Origin: Desulfomonile tiedjei DSM 6799
Lineage (GTDB): Bacteria; Desulfobacterota; Desulfomonilia; Desulfomonilales; Desulfomonilaceae
Direction of reading: 5' to 3'
Assembly: GCF_000266945.1 (NCBI RefSeq)
Contig: NC_018025.1
Span: 2,232,001 to 2,296,000, forward strand
DNA: 64,000 bases
In this document: one piece after another, positions 25,204-35,029 of the stretch
Layout of the letters: each line of letters begins with the position of its first letter
Numbering within the stretch: the stretch's first letter is position 1
Program-made: the position numbers and the translations under genes
The notes under the pieces: generated by a model
Database searches by the model: none
Seen by the model: only the letters and a program-made list of their open reading frames with translations
Told to the model about the DNA's origin: nothing

Positions 25204-27021
25204 ATGAGTGGCAGAGAGTTACGTTTTTTCTCATACATTTTGATGTCTATGTGGACGGTTACAGTATTCGGCATGCTGTTATGGAGCATTTCGAGAGTCC
25301 ATGAAACTACCGGACAGCTTGCTGAACAGGTGGCACGAGCACATTTTGACAAAGATCAAGCATTTCGGTTATGGGCGACGTCTCACGGCGGGGTGTATGT
25401 CCCGAAAGATGAGAGGACTCCTTCCAATCCCCACCTGCAGCATGTTCCCGAGCGAGATATACAAACGCCATCCGGCAGAGAACTCACTTTAGTAAATCCT
25501 GCATATATGTTGCGTCAATTCCATGAAGATTTCGCTGAATTGTACGGGATTCAGGGCCATATTACGAGCCTGAAACCACTGCGTCCCGAAAACCGCCCGG
25601 ATCGATGGGAGGAGAAAGCGCTAAAATCGTTTGAGACAGGTACGCAGCAGGTGTCAGAATATACCGAAATGGACGGAAAGCCGTACATCAGGATAATCAA
25701 ACCGATGGTGGCGACCAAGGATTGTCTGAAATGCCATGACAACTGCAGGGAAGGGGAGGTTCGGGGCGGAGTCGGACTAGCTTTGCCGATGAAAGATTTT
25801 CTGGAGGCACAACAAAAGGACATAAAAACCCTGATCGTGTCACATAGCTCGATATTTGTTACAGGATTGCTGGGCATTGGACTCGGAATGAGGAGGCTGA
25901 GTCAACGCGAACATGAACGCGATCAGGCACAAGCGGAATTGCGAATCAGTGAAGAAAAATATCGCACATTATTCGATGATTCGAGAGATGGGGTTTTCAT
26001 CTCATCGCGACAGGGTGAGTTGATCGAGGCAAACAAGTCGCTTCTCGACATGTTCGGGTACACCGCCGAAGAGGTGATAGGGAAGAACTCCCTGCAATTC
26101 TATTCAGATCCTGGTGAAAGGGAAAAGCTTCGAGAGGCCATAGAACGAACCGGCTCTGTGAAGGGTTACGAAGTCAGCTTCCGCAAAAAAAACTCAACGC
26201 CCATAGATTGCGTTCTTACCGCCAATGTGCGTTTGAATGCAGATGGGGCGGTGGTTGGCTACCAGGGGATCGTGCGAGACATCAGCGATCGAAAAAGAGC
26301 CGAGGAGACTTTGAAGCGTCAAGCCAGAGAGTTGGAGCGGTCAAATGCCGATCTTGAACAGTTTGCCTTTATAGCATCCCATGATTTGAGAGAGCCATTA
26401 CGGAACGTTGCCGGTTGTATGCAACTCTTGGACAAAAAGTGCAAGGGAAGCCTGGATAAGGATGCGGATCAACTCATAAGGTATGCCGTGGAATCGGTCG
26501 GCAAAATGAAGTCCCTGGTACAAGACCTGCTGGCCTATTCCCGTGTTAACACCCAGGGGCAATCGTTTAGAGCAGTGGATATGCAGGAAATCCTGGATCT
26601 GTCCGTGGAGAATTTAAGAAGTTTGATAGTGCAGAAAGGCACGAAAATGACATACGACCAGATGCCGATGGTCATGGGCGACCCGACTCAGTTGGTTCAA
26701 CTGCTGCAAAACTTGCTCGGAAATGCCGTCAAATTCAGTGCTGACGAATCATCCGCGGTGCATGTGTCTGCACGAAGGGATGGGCATGAATGGGTCTTCT
26801 CCGTGAAAGACAATGGGATTGGAATTCAGGAAAAATACTTTGAGAAGATCTTTGAAATTTTTCAGCAGTTGAGCAGGAAGGGACCTTTTCAGGGAACAGG
26901 AATAGGATTGGCAATCGTGAAGAAAATAGTCGAACGTCATCGTGGGCGGGTTTGGGTAGAATCTGAAGTCGGCGTGGGCTCGACCTTTTACTTCACTATC
27001 CCGGATAGTATCGAGACCTGA
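25204..27021 (+). CDS. Heme-c sensor histidine kinase (DUF3365-PAS-HisKA-ATPase)
   Basis: A 605-residue membrane kinase. Helix 1 at about residues 10-30; an extracytoplasmic DUF3365/Tll0287-like domain (31-205) holding a covalent heme motif CLKCH at 174-178; helix 2 at about 208-224; a PAS domain (about 245-365); phosphoacceptor motif SHDLREPLRN; ATPase domain (LLGNAVKFSA, DNGIGI, GTGIGLAIVKKIVE). The c-type heme faces the periplasm and suggests sensing of redox state, NO, CO or O2. No response regulator is adjacent. Confidence 0.88.
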   Translation: MSGRELRFFSYILMSMWTVTVFGMLLWSISRVHETTGQLAEQVARAHFDKDQAFRLWATSHGGVYVPKDERTPSNPHLQHVPERDIQTPSGRELTLVNPAYMLRQFHEDFAELYGIQGHITSLKPLRPENRPDRWEEKALKSFETGTQQVSEYTEMDGKPYIRIIKPMVATKDCLKCHDNCREGEVRGGVGLALPMKDFLEAQQKDIKTLIVSHSSIFVTGLLGIGLGMRRLSQREHERDQAQAELRISEEKYRTLFDDSRDGVFISSRQGELIEANKSLLDMFGYTAEEVIGKNSLQFYSDPGEREKLREAIERTGSVKGYEVSFRKKNSTPIDCVLTANVRLNADGAVVGYQGIVRDISDRKRAEETLKRQARELERSNADLEQFAFIASHDLREPLRNVAGCMQLLDKKCKGSLDKDADQLIRYAVESVGKMKSLVQDLLAYSRVNTQGQSFRAVDMQEILDLSVENLRSLIVQKGTKMTYDQMPMVMGDPTQLVQLLQNLLGNAVKFSADESSAVHVSARRDGHEWVFSVKDNGIGIQEKYFEKIFEIFQQLSRKGPFQGTGIGLAIVKKIVERHRGRVWVESEVGVGSTFYFTIPDSIET

Positions 27022-27084
27022 TCTGCGGCAAGCCGACATCTTCATCCATCGACGAGAGGTCAAACCAACGCCCTGAATAGTCGG

Positions 27085-27257
27085 TGCCAAAAATTCTGTC
27101 GTCTATCCCGCGTGTGAATTGCAGGATATTGGTAGGGAGCCCGCCCCTGCCGGTCCATTTTGGTGATATCATTGATCATATTGAAAACGTGCCGGTACGG
27201 AGGCACAGCACTTACCAATGCCTCTGTCCTCAATCGGACCTTAGTCTTGGCAATTCC
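27085..27257 (+). repeat. Composite repeat, outer part only (empty site)
   Basis: It starts TGCCAAAAATTCTGTCGT and ends CTTGGCAATTCC, short inverted ends TGCCAA/TTGGCA. It matches the outer arms of the copies at 47106-47495 and 57194-57553, but lacks the inner ~190-210 bases. The arms join near 27141-27150 (CCGCCCCTGC). It is the reference for reading the other copies as filled. Confidence 0.7.
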
Positions 27258-27294
27258 TATTAAATGCGCTGAATACTTACCAGAGAAGCTTAAT

Positions 27295-28320
27295 CTAACC
27301 GCATAAACGCTGCCAATCGGATTTGACAAGGTCGCGTATCCGCATCGAACGATCCGAATACAGTTTAATTGAGTCAAAATCAGGCGTAAACAACAGCTTC
27401 TGCATCAAAAGACCATCATCATCAAACCACTGGGGAAGAATCCCTCCCAGGAAAAAGCTTCTTCTCTGAAGAATCTTGACGACATTGCCAATCCAGGGTT
27501 CCGTCAGTTTCAGCCATACCTGGATCACGATATAACCTTTCCCTACTGCTTCCGATTCAAGGCCCGATATGCGGTCGCTGAAATCCGAGCCGGTCTCGTA
27601 AAAGGTTATGCGTGCTACCTTTGCGAAATCAAAGAGTTCCATACGTGTCCGGGAATGAGTGCCGGACGGAAGGGGGTCAGTACTCTCGGCGAAAGTACGA
27701 CCTGATGAAAAACCCTCGTACAGAAAATCTATAGCTTCTTTATAATCGGCCGTAACAAAAATCTTCTGGTGAATGTTCCGATAAACACGAAAACCCATGG
27801 TAGTGCTAACTCGTTCTGACTTTACACCCTCACCCTTATACGCTTCCCCTGGCATGAGTCCCACTTCCAGGGCCGTAGGGGGAAATCCAAAACTTTCCGA
27901 ATGCTTCTGCATCTGCAGATGGTGCGTTACAGGTTCGCCAAAGACAGTGTGCATACTTAATTCCGGCACTACTTCTTCTATCATGTACCGCTCGATGGCC
28001 CCCGAGACCCCCATGCCCCGCCATTCCTTCAGAACTAGACCGACTCCCCATTCATACACATCCCGACTTGGAGCCGAACGGAAAAAATTGTGAATTCCAA
28101 TGACCTCCCCATCCGTAGATTTTGCAACACTAGTATAGTAATCCCCTTCTTTATTAGCTGTTATTAGCCGTTCAGGATCATAGAAGATTTTTATCGGATA
28201 ACCCTCGCCGTAAATCGACCTGAAAAGGCGACAGACTCCTTCGGCATCTTCAGAACGCAGGAGATGTACTTCGAATGTTCTGTTCATGGTATCTGATGAG
28301 CTCTTAAGTCGAGAATCCAT
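27295..28320 (-). CDS. GNAT-type acetyltransferase (two-part, 341 aa)
   Basis: The N-terminal half (about residues 15-170) is a GNAT fold with the acetyl-CoA loop in LVLKEWRGMGVSGAIERYM (the Q/RxxGxG/A-like RGMGVS). The C-terminal half is longer than in simple GNATs and has no recognised motif. An internal ATG at 28287 (MNRTFEV) is another possible start. The substrate is unknown. The gene stands alone between the composite repeat and the TPR gene, both neighbours being unrelated in function. Confidence 0.7.
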   Translation of the reverse strand: MDSRLKSSSDTMNRTFEVHLLRSEDAEGVCRLFRSIYGEGYPIKIFYDPERLITANKEGDYYTSVAKSTDGEVIGIHNFFRSAPSRDVYEWGVGLVLKEWRGMGVSGAIERYMIEEVVPELSMHTVFGEPVTHHLQMQKHSESFGFPPTALEVGLMPGEAYKGEGVKSERVSTTMGFRVYRNIHQKIFVTADYKEAIDFLYEGFSSGRTFAESTDPLPSGTHSRTRMELFDFAKVARITFYETGSDFSDRISGLESEAVGKGYIVIQVWLKLTEPWIGNVVKILQRRSFFLGGILPQWFDDDGLLMQKLLFTPDFDSIKLYSDRSMRIRDLVKSDWQRLCG

Positions 28321-28451
28321 ATCGTATACCCACTTTCAAACCGGAATTTGGTTCATGTATATCACGAAACCGAATTTAGAGAGAACTCTGTTTCGTTTTC
28401 AGATCGAGTTGATAATCATGAATACATCTGCGAAACTGATTTCAGATTACT

Positions 28452-29147
28452 TCAACGACTCCCTGACTGGGATTTGATTTTTTTTGCACGTTTCTCCAAT
28501 TGTGAGGCTTCTTCTGCCTTTCCTATCTTTTTATAAAGCATTGCAAGGTCATTCAGAGATCGGCCAACATCCGGGTGCTGCGGACCCAGCACCTTCTCCC
28601 TTATCTCCAGCGATCGTCTGTACAGAGGCTCGGCCTCTGAATATTTTCCCTGCGAGTCATACAGCACTGCCAGATAGCTCAGAACTGTAGCTACCTCGGG
28701 GTGATCAGGTCCAAGCTTTCTTTCCCTTATCGCCAGTGACCGTTTGTGGAGACGCTCGGCCTCTGAATATTTTCCCTGCAACCGATACGGCATTGCCAGA
28801 TAGTTCAGAGTCTCAGCCACTTCGGAATCATCAGGTCCAAGCTTCTTTTCATATATCGCCAGTGAGCGCTTCAAAAGAGACTCAGCCTCAATATACTTTC
28901 CTTGCCGCATATGCAGAAGTGCTAGACCCTTCAGAGAGGAAGCTACTTCGACGCTGTCCGGTCCAAAGGTCTTCTGGCTTAAATTTAGGGCTTGTTCAGC
29001 GACCCTGGTTGCTTCAGCATATTTCCCCTCCCGATAAAGTTTGATCGCCTGCTGGGTTAGCTCGTCCCATTTCTGCTGTTGAGCCAAGACAGCGGACGCA
29101 ACAACAAGACACAATGTCAGCGCGATGATTAGTTTCCGATGCCACAT
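28452..29147 (-). CDS. Exported tetratricopeptide-repeat protein
   Basis: A 231-residue protein with a signal peptide (KLIIALTLCLVVASAVLAQ) followed by about four TPR units of 42 residues of the kinesin-light-chain type (LGPDHPEVATVLSYLAVLYD). Such repeats mediate protein binding; the location is the periplasm or cell surface. The ATG at 29147 begins the signal peptide, while the frame is open to 29243. The region upstream is a copy of repeat family 3, shared with the ankyrin gene at 51721. Confidence 0.8.
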   Translation of the reverse strand: MWHRKLIIALTLCLVVASAVLAQQQKWDELTQQAIKLYREGKYAEATRVAEQALNLSQKTFGPDSVEVASSLKGLALLHMRQGKYIEAESLLKRSLAIYEKKLGPDDSEVAETLNYLAMPYRLQGKYSEAERLHKRSLAIRERKLGPDHPEVATVLSYLAVLYDSQGKYSEAEPLYRRSLEIREKVLGPQHPDVGRSLNDLAMLYKKIGKAEEASQLEKRAKKIKSQSGSR

Positions 29148-29165
29148 TTTATTATGATATCCTGA

Positions 29166-29357
29166 AAATTGTTGATTAACCAAAATTATGGACAGTAGCT
29201 TCCCCAATGATGAAAACAGAGGAGCCTCTCCACTAACTCCCAAAACAAAAATTCCATTTTCATGGAACCTGCATTTAGTACCCTTAGCGTAAACATAGTT
29301 TTCCCGAACTCGTCAAGCGAAAAAATGTTGATTTGGTAAAGCTTCAGTCTCGAGCGG
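29166..29357 (+). repeat. Repeat family 3, copy A, ending in an IS66-type left end
   Basis: It matches 53264-53457 over its length: AATTGTT...ATCAACCA, ACAGTAGCTTCCCC, AATGATGAAAA-CAGAGGAGCC, CTCGTCAAG, and finally GTAAAGCTTCAGT-CTCGAGCGG. The last 22 bases equal the left terminus of the IS element at 53435, but no transposase follows here, so an IS remnant or a shared insertion point is implied. Confidence 0.65.
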
Positions 29358-29411
29358 GCACTAGGGATTCTGCGCCCTGGAAGGGCGGCTCAACAGTAGC
29401 CACGGGTGTTA

Positions 29412-29624
29412 GAAAGTGTCTCAAAATTCTCGAATGTAGAACAAATCGTGCCACTATTTCCCATCTGAGTAGGGGCAGGTCTCGTGCCTGCCCTCCCGCA
29501 ATGACCGGCACGGAGGCCGATCACTACCGGGCACCCACGAGGGGCGCCCCTACAATCAGGCCGGGAAGATGATGAGAATTTCGTGCCACGATCTGGGATA
29601 AATTTCGACTTTTGAGACAGTTTC
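29412..29624 (+). repeat. Inner element of the composite repeat, alone
   Basis: Bounded by GAAAGTGTCTCAAAA and TTTTGAGACAGTTTC. It has the core hairpins GGGGCAGGTCTCGTGCCTGCCC and GGGGCGCCCC and the two inverted CGTGCCAC marks. No outer arms surround it, so the inner part is found independently of them. Confidence 0.7.
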
Positions 29625-29666
29625 GTTAACCCGTGGACAGCGCCATGGGCCATAAGCATGGTGCAA

Positions 29667-29804
29667 CGACCCTGAAAGGGTCGACCAAAAGGCAATGATC
29701 CCAAATGTCATTGGTGGACTCTTTCAGAGTCCTGAAGACAAAGGATTTGCCGTATCGCTTCCGTGGGTTTGCACCCACGGCTGTTGGGTAGCCCCTTCGG
29801 GGCT
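29667..29804. repeat. Array of four short hairpins
   Basis: In 138 bases there are four near-perfect stems with 3-4 base loops: CGACCCT-GAA-AGGGTCG (29667-29683), GGACTCT-TTC-AGAGTCC (29716-29732), CCGTGGGT-TTGC-ACCCACGG (29761-29780) and AGCCCC-TTC-GGGGCT (29790-29804). The strong pairs and tight loops suggest a structured RNA or a nuclease/transposase substrate. No protein is encoded. Confidence 0.6.
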
Positions 29805-30088
29805 GAAGAAACCTCTTCTATGCGTAACTGAATGAACACTTTGTTTGAAAAACTCTGTTCGGCAAAATCGGTAAATGCGCACCGATCAAAGAAAAAGCAG
29901 TAATTTCATCAAAAATAAGTATACCGAAACGACGGTGCAACAATAATAACAAATACATATCGCCCGAAACCTGAAGAGATGATTTTCTTTGCCTGAAGAC
30001 TCGTGTGTAATTAAACTATAACTGTTGAGCATAGAAAGCCTGCGTGACAACCATTCACGAAGGTCATCGGGCTGAGGCGCTGCGTATC

Positions 30089-30922
30089 ATGATAGAAGTT
30101 ACGGGATTGACCAAACAGTATGGCGCAATAAAGGCGCTCGACAACCTCTCTTTCAGGGTGGAACAGGGAAGCGTATTCGGCCTTCTTGGACCCAATGGTG
30201 CCGGCAAAACAACCACGATAAAGATACTGACCACGCTTTCGAAACCCGATGGGGGCAGGGCGTTTATAGCCGGGTTTGATGTGGTAGAAGATCCCGTTTC
30301 GGTAAAGCGGTTGATGGGGGTAATGCCGCAAGAAAATAACCTCGATCGGGAACTCACTGCGTACGAGAATCTCCTGATCTACAGCATGCTGTACGACGTG
30401 CCGGATCGTGAGACAAGAATCCGCTGGTGCCTTGATCTCGTCGATCTTTGGGCTCGACGGAATGAACTACTCATGCGATTCTCGGGTGGTATGCAACGAC
30501 GCCTTCTCATCGCGAGGGCACTTCTTACCGAGCCATCAGTGCTGTTCCTCGACGAACCGTCCATCGGCCTGGACCCCCAGATCAGACGTCAACTGTGGGA
30601 CATCATTCGCAAGACTCGCATTGAAGGCCGAACTGTAGTGATCACCACGCACTACATCGAGGAAGCCGAAGCGCTCTGCGATCACGTCGGCATTCTCAAC
30701 AAAGGTGTGCTCATAGCGCTGGACACTCCGGACAACCTCAAGGCGACCCTCGGTGAGTATATCGTCGAGTTTGTGAATGACGAGGGCAAGCTCATACAAC
30801 AGATGTGCAAGGATCGTGAGGAGGCTAACAATCTGGTGCTCTGCCAGGACTGCGAGGTCAGAATACGCAGATCGAATCTCGAAGACGTATTCGTCAGACT
30901 GACAGGGGAGCGCATCGAATGA
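30089..30922 (+). CDS. ABC-2 type exporter ATP-binding protein (DrrA/CcmA family)
   Basis: A 277-residue ATPase: Walker A GPNGAGKTT, Q-loop VMPQENNLDRELT, signature FSGGMQRRL, Walker B VLFLDEPSIGLD, switch His (TTHYIEEAE). It belongs to the drug/polysaccharide/heme-exporter DrrA-CcmA type. The frame begins at a GTG at 30044, but the ATG at 30089 (MIEVTGLTKQYG) matches the family start. The stop overlaps the permease start (ATGA), so the two are one exporter. Confidence 0.9.
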   Translation: MIEVTGLTKQYGAIKALDNLSFRVEQGSVFGLLGPNGAGKTTTIKILTTLSKPDGGRAFIAGFDVVEDPVSVKRLMGVMPQENNLDRELTAYENLLIYSMLYDVPDRETRIRWCLDLVDLWARRNELLMRFSGGMQRRLLIARALLTEPSVLFLDEPSIGLDPQIRRQLWDIIRKTRIEGRTVVITTHYIEEAEALCDHVGILNKGVLIALDTPDNLKATLGEYIVEFVNDEGKLIQQMCKDREEANNLVLCQDCEVRIRRSNLEDVFVRLTGERIE

Positions 30923-31665
30923 TCGGGAAGGCCTGGTATCCCATTTTCCTTCGCGAGATGCTCCTCTTCAGAAGACAGCTTCTGAGGATCAGTTATCTGT
31001 TTTCCGCTATGCTTATACCCATTATCTATCTCCTCACGTTCGGTCTGGGCCTCGGGCGAATGGTGCAGATAAAAGGCACGGACTATCTGAACTACTTGAT
31101 TCCCGGGCTTGTTTCGTTGACTTCAATGATGAACTCTTACACGTGGGTGGCAAATGCCCTGAACCTCAATCGATTGTACTTCAAGAATTTTCAGGTCTTC
31201 ATCCAGGCTCCCATACAGCCTTCGGCCATCATGATCGGAGAAGTGCTGGCCGGAATGGTGAAGGGACTGTTCGCCTCAGGTCTTATTTTGATCGTCGGGT
31301 TTATTACCACTCGTAATCTATCGATCACACCGCTGTTTGTACCGATTCTTCTGCTCAATTGCTTTCTGTTCTCCAGTCTTGGAGTGATTACCGGTATGAT
31401 TACGAAGTCACATGAAGATACGGCCACGTATAACAACTTCTTCATTCTGCCTATGGCATTTTTCAGCGGGACCTTCTTCCCAGTGGAGCGGATACCGCAA
31501 CCTTTTCAAGCAGTGGTCTGGGCTTTCCCTCTGACTCACGCCAATATCCTGATTCGCGAGAATTCCATCGATCTATATGGCTTACTATCGCTGGTGGTTC
31601 TTCTTTTATATGCGATCGTCTTTTTCATCATAGGTTCCCGATTGATCCGGGATTACAGTGAATAG
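30919..31665 (+). CDS. ABC-2 type exporter permease
   Basis: A 248-residue inner-membrane protein with six helices and the ABC-2 signature near residues 175-200 (NNFFILPMAFFSGTFFPVERIP). It pairs with the ATPase gene just upstream, overlapped by four bases. The substrate cannot be read from sequence. Confidence 0.9.
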   Translation: MIGKAWYPIFLREMLLFRRQLLRISYLFSAMLIPIIYLLTFGLGLGRMVQIKGTDYLNYLIPGLVSLTSMMNSYTWVANALNLNRLYFKNFQVFIQAPIQPSAIMIGEVLAGMVKGLFASGLILIVGFITTRNLSITPLFVPILLLNCFLFSSLGVITGMITKSHEDTATYNNFFILPMAFFSGTFFPVERIPQPFQAVVWAFPLTHANILIRENSIDLYGLLSLVVLLLYAIVFFIIGSRLIRDYSE

Positions 31666-31863
31666 CGCTGGATTCTTGAGAAGCTCGCTCATGGTTCAAG
31701 ACTATATGCCTCTCTGTTCGAGATCGAGAGAAAGGAATTGAGGGAAGGGCTTATACAGATTCGTTTTTCTTCTCATAATCTGGGAGGCTGGAGTATCCTT
31801 CGCTCCGGACGACGCAAAGCCGTCTAATCACTCCGCTCAGAACACCCCAGCCTTCGCTATGTT

Positions 31864-32020
31864 ATACCAATGTGCTTTCATAAGGGGAATATTGTGAGAA
31901 ACCTGTTATTTGCCGGTCCCGGCAAATCTCCTTCGCTACGAACGGCACCGCCTGACTTTGTTTCGGAGACATGCCGGGACCGGATTGTCCGATGTTCCTT
32001 CTTTGAACGCACATTGGTAT
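31864..32020 (+). repeat. Palindromic repeat family 2, intact copy
   Basis: Ends ATACCAATGTGC and GCACATTGGTAT (one is the exact inverse of the other). The inner stem pairs GGTCCCGGCA with TGCCGGGACC. The base changes relative to the copy at 2460 keep the pairing, so the structure itself is conserved. Just upstream (about 31769-31830) is a second short repeat, GGAGGCTGGAG...TCCTTCGCTCCGGAC, also found directly before the copy at 47000. Confidence 0.75.
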
Positions 32021-32051
32021 TACATGCATAACTGCGAAATGGCATTAGAAA

Positions 32052-32351
32052 TTATACGGAATCAAACTTCTTCTGAAGCTCCAGTACCAGCCGCAGAGCA
32101 TCATTTTGGTTCAGTCGGCCTTCCGCTGCGAGTTTCTTGAATTCCACTTCTACGGCGGAGCCGGGAATAGACAAAAGCGGGAGGATGCGTTGGCACGCGT
32201 CCACAATATGCGTTAGTCTGCAATTTTGGTCATTTAACTCTGATACCAATGCATCGAGATCCTCCTTACAGGGTGGGTAATTCGGAAAATACAGAGCCAA
32301 CAGCTTTCCAAGAATTGCTGCATCAATGTGATGGTAATAAAGGTTTGTCAT
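32052..32351 (-). CDS. Hypothetical protein (99 aa)
   Basis: A 99-residue soluble, mainly helical protein with no recognised motif. The ATG has no good ribosome site. Composition looks protein-like (balanced charges, no repeats), which is the chief reason to keep it. A repeat of family 2 lies just past its 3' end. Confidence 0.4.
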   Translation of the reverse strand: MTNLYYHHIDAAILGKLLALYFPNYPPCKEDLDALVSELNDQNCRLTHIVDACQRILPLLSIPGSAVEVEFKKLAAEGRLNQNDALRLVLELQKKFDSV

Positions 32352-33209
32352 TATATTGCTATCGCTCTGCGTTTGGCCACTTCATGGCCAAAGTCTAATC
32401 GACCGATTCTCTTCCAGCATGAAAACGGTCACCGAAAAAGTAAACCCTGGCTGGCATAGGTCGGATGGACATGCACTGAATCAGATATATGTGAATGAGC
32501 TCTTCACATTTTTCAGTACGGCAGCATGGAACCTAACCCTTGTTCAAGCATAAATCTGAATCATTCTTATGAATTCGCAGTGAGGTCAGTTGCAGTAAAG
32601 GAAACTTCTCCGCACGGTGTGGACAGCGGAGCCTCTCGAATAACCCAAAAAAAATGTCTCTCTATGGCATGAGACATCAATTTAATGGGCAAGACGAAAA
32701 CATAATCATCTCTTACTCGTCAAGTGAAAAAGCGATTGGCTGGAAAAAAAGCAGTTTAGCAAGTTTGAGAGCTGATAATCTGTATGTGGCTGAAATAACC
32801 ATCTATTATGGATGGTTGCTACATGTTAGTCTCCAATTTTCTACTGGCAACAATAGGTTACAGTAAGATGACATTGGGGAAGGATAGGGAGACTTGCGTA
32901 AGCGGAAGGGGACCCATACTTAATTCCGCGAACCTTTTTGGAACCTCTTGAGCCAGGTTTCCGGGATCGGACGGATTTATCGAGGGCAAGCTCATGTCTC
33001 GAGCGCAAGGATAGGCTTCAGCAAACAGTCTCAAAAGGAAATCAACGACGACACCTTTTTTCTTTGGATCTGTCTGAAACAGTAGACTGTTGCTTTCATG
33101 CTTTGACGAAGAAGTCTCGTGCTGATTCAAAGCCGCTGCAGTACCGAATCTCAATCGGCAAGACACTATTCCAGCAAAATCAGAGATGAAATTGGCTGCA
33201 AGGAGTTGA
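32352..33209. other. Gene-free region holding repeat family 3, copy B
   Basis: About 860 bases before the amino-acid permease. Positions about 32627-32735 match family 3 (GGACAGCGGAGCCTCTCGAA, CATGAGAC, CTCGTCAAGTGAAAAA) but stop short of the IS-type end seen in the other two copies. The remainder holds only overlapping shadow frames. Confidence 0.5.
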
Positions 33210-34739
33210 ATGAATATCTGGCATAAGAAAAGCATACAAGAGCTGCAAGAAGAAGCTGTTTCCGATATCGGTCTAAGAAAAGTGCTTAACGCACAAGACC
33301 TGATAATGATGGGTATAGGAGCGATAGTCGGAGCGGGTATATTCGTGCTAACAGGGCAAGCTGCAGCAAAATATGCAGGTCCGGCCATAGTATTGTCATT
33401 TGTTTTCGCCGGCGGGGCATCTGCTTTTACTGGGCTTTGTTATGCCGAATTCGCATCTATGATTCCCATATCGGGAAGCGCCTACACATATGCATATGCA
33501 ACTATGGGGCAGATGTTCGCCTGGTTCATCGGTTGGGACTTGCTCCTTGAATACTCCATCGGTGCTGCAGCAGTCTCAATAGGATGGTCCGGGTATTTTG
33601 TGAGCTTGTTGAATCAAATAGGCATTCACATTCCACCCCAATTTACGGCTGCTTTCGGCACAGAACAAATCTATTTGTCCGGAGAGCACCTCGAAAGACT
33701 CCAGCTTCCATTTCCGCCGGGATGGTATGAACTCAATAATTATTCTGCTGCATTGAAAACGGCAGGAATTTCTTTGGAAGATTTGCCAAGAATTACAGCC
33801 GTGTGCAATTTGCCGGCATTTTTCATCGTCTCGATTCTCACTGCATTGTTGGTCAAGGGAATTCGTGAATCTGCCTTTGTCAATGGAGTCATAGTGGTCT
33901 TAAAACTCGCAGTGATTGTAATAGTGATAGTGACAGGAATAGCGTTCGTGAACACTTCCAACTGGACGCCTTTTATTCCTCCTAATTCCGGAAAATTCGG
34001 AGAGTTTGGTTGGTCAGGGATTTTGCGAGGGGCAGCAGTTGTTTTCTTTGCTTACGTGGGATTTGATGCAGTTTCGACGGCTGCACAAGAGTCTCGCAAT
34101 CCCTCACGTGATATGCCGATAGGAATCATTGGGTCACTCATTGTTTGTACCGTTCTCTATGTTCTCATGGGACTTGTGATAACAGGAATTGTACCCTATT
34201 CGAAACTTAATGTGGCCGATCCTGTTGCGGTAGCCATGGATGTAATCGGAATCCACTGGTTGGCAATTGTCGTAAAGTTGGGTGCTATTGCAGGTCTCAC
34301 CTCGGTAATACTGATATTGCTACTCAGTCAGCCAAGAATCGTTTCCAGCATAGCACGAGATAGGCTATTACCTTCATGCTTCGCCAGAATTCATCCTCGC
34401 TTCGGAACTCCAGTTATCACAACCATTTTGTCTGGATTCGTGGTGGGGCTCATAGCTGCTCTAGCTCCATTAGATGTCCTGGGTGAACTCGTATCAGTCG
34501 GTACACTGGCCGCATTCATTGTAGTCTGTGCAGCCGTTTTGATCCTTCGTCACAAACAACCCAACGCACCGAGACCATTCCGAACGCCTTGGGTTCCCTG
34601 GGTACCATTGGCAGGAATATGTTTCTGCCTCTATTTGTTTATTAGCCTCCCATACGACGCATGGCTCCGTCTGGTTTCTTGGCTACTAATAGGATTAGCA
34701 ATCTATTTCTTCTATGGAGCAAAAAGAGCTGCCCAATAG
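33210..34739 (+). CDS. APC-family amino-acid permease (CAT-like)
   Basis: A 509-residue inner-membrane carrier with about 12-13 helices and the APC substrate loop GIGAIVGAGIFVLTG at about residues 35-50. The C-terminal half (GFDAVSTAAQESRNPSRDMPIGII) is characteristic of cationic-amino-acid/YfnA-type transporters. AAGGAG lies five bases before the ATG. It probably brings amino acids into the cell in exchange for H+; substrate unknown. There are no partner genes next to it. Confidence 0.9.
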   Translation: MNIWHKKSIQELQEEAVSDIGLRKVLNAQDLIMMGIGAIVGAGIFVLTGQAAAKYAGPAIVLSFVFAGGASAFTGLCYAEFASMIPISGSAYTYAYATMGQMFAWFIGWDLLLEYSIGAAAVSIGWSGYFVSLLNQIGIHIPPQFTAAFGTEQIYLSGEHLERLQLPFPPGWYELNNYSAALKTAGISLEDLPRITAVCNLPAFFIVSILTALLVKGIRESAFVNGVIVVLKLAVIVIVIVTGIAFVNTSNWTPFIPPNSGKFGEFGWSGILRGAAVVFFAYVGFDAVSTAAQESRNPSRDMPIGIIGSLIVCTVLYVLMGLVITGIVPYSKLNVADPVAVAMDVIGIHWLAIVVKLGAIAGLTSVILILLLSQPRIVSSIARDRLLPSCFARIHPRFGTPVITTILSGFVVGLIAALAPLDVLGELVSVGTLAAFIVVCAAVLILRHKQPNAPRPFRTPWVPWVPLAGICFCLYLFISLPYDAWLRLVSWLLIGLAIYFFYGAKRAAQ

Positions 34740-34920
34740 GCCAATTCGATCACATTCGACTCGCAGTTTGGATGATTTTTCTCTAAGGACCACAAACCTA
34801 CCCCAAGTATTTCTCTCTCCCAATCCTAATTTAAGCCGGTAGATTTCTCACAGCCCGTGCAGACGTCGAACGAAGCCATTCCCGTCGAGCGGCAGAGAGG
34901 TCCGCAGGATGAATGAAAGG

Positions 34921-34952
34921 CCAAATTTTGGGGATCGGGCCGAAAATTCGGC
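34921..34952. promoter_or_regulatory. Paired palindromes upstream of the sigma-54 promoter
   Basis: CCAAATTTTGG (34921-34931) and GCCGAAAATTCGGC (34939-34952) are perfect dyads spaced 18 bases apart (centre to centre about 20). They lie about 80-110 bases before the -24 element, the usual place for activator binding in sigma-54 systems. Confidence 0.45.
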
Positions 34953-35029
34953 TTGCGCTGTTAGAGTAAAGAAAATTGACAAGCAAACAAATTTCGTGAT
35001 CTGGGGCTGTGCGGGCAGGAGATCGTATC

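Noticed and set aside
29333-29704. Frames of 79 and 104 codons on both strands
   Set aside because: They fall in the inner repeat and hairpin zone and are not kept in other copies.
32858-33388. A 176-codon minus-strand frame before and overlapping the APC permease
   Set aside because: It overlaps the real N-terminus of the permease, has no motif, and the permease start has a strong ribosome site.
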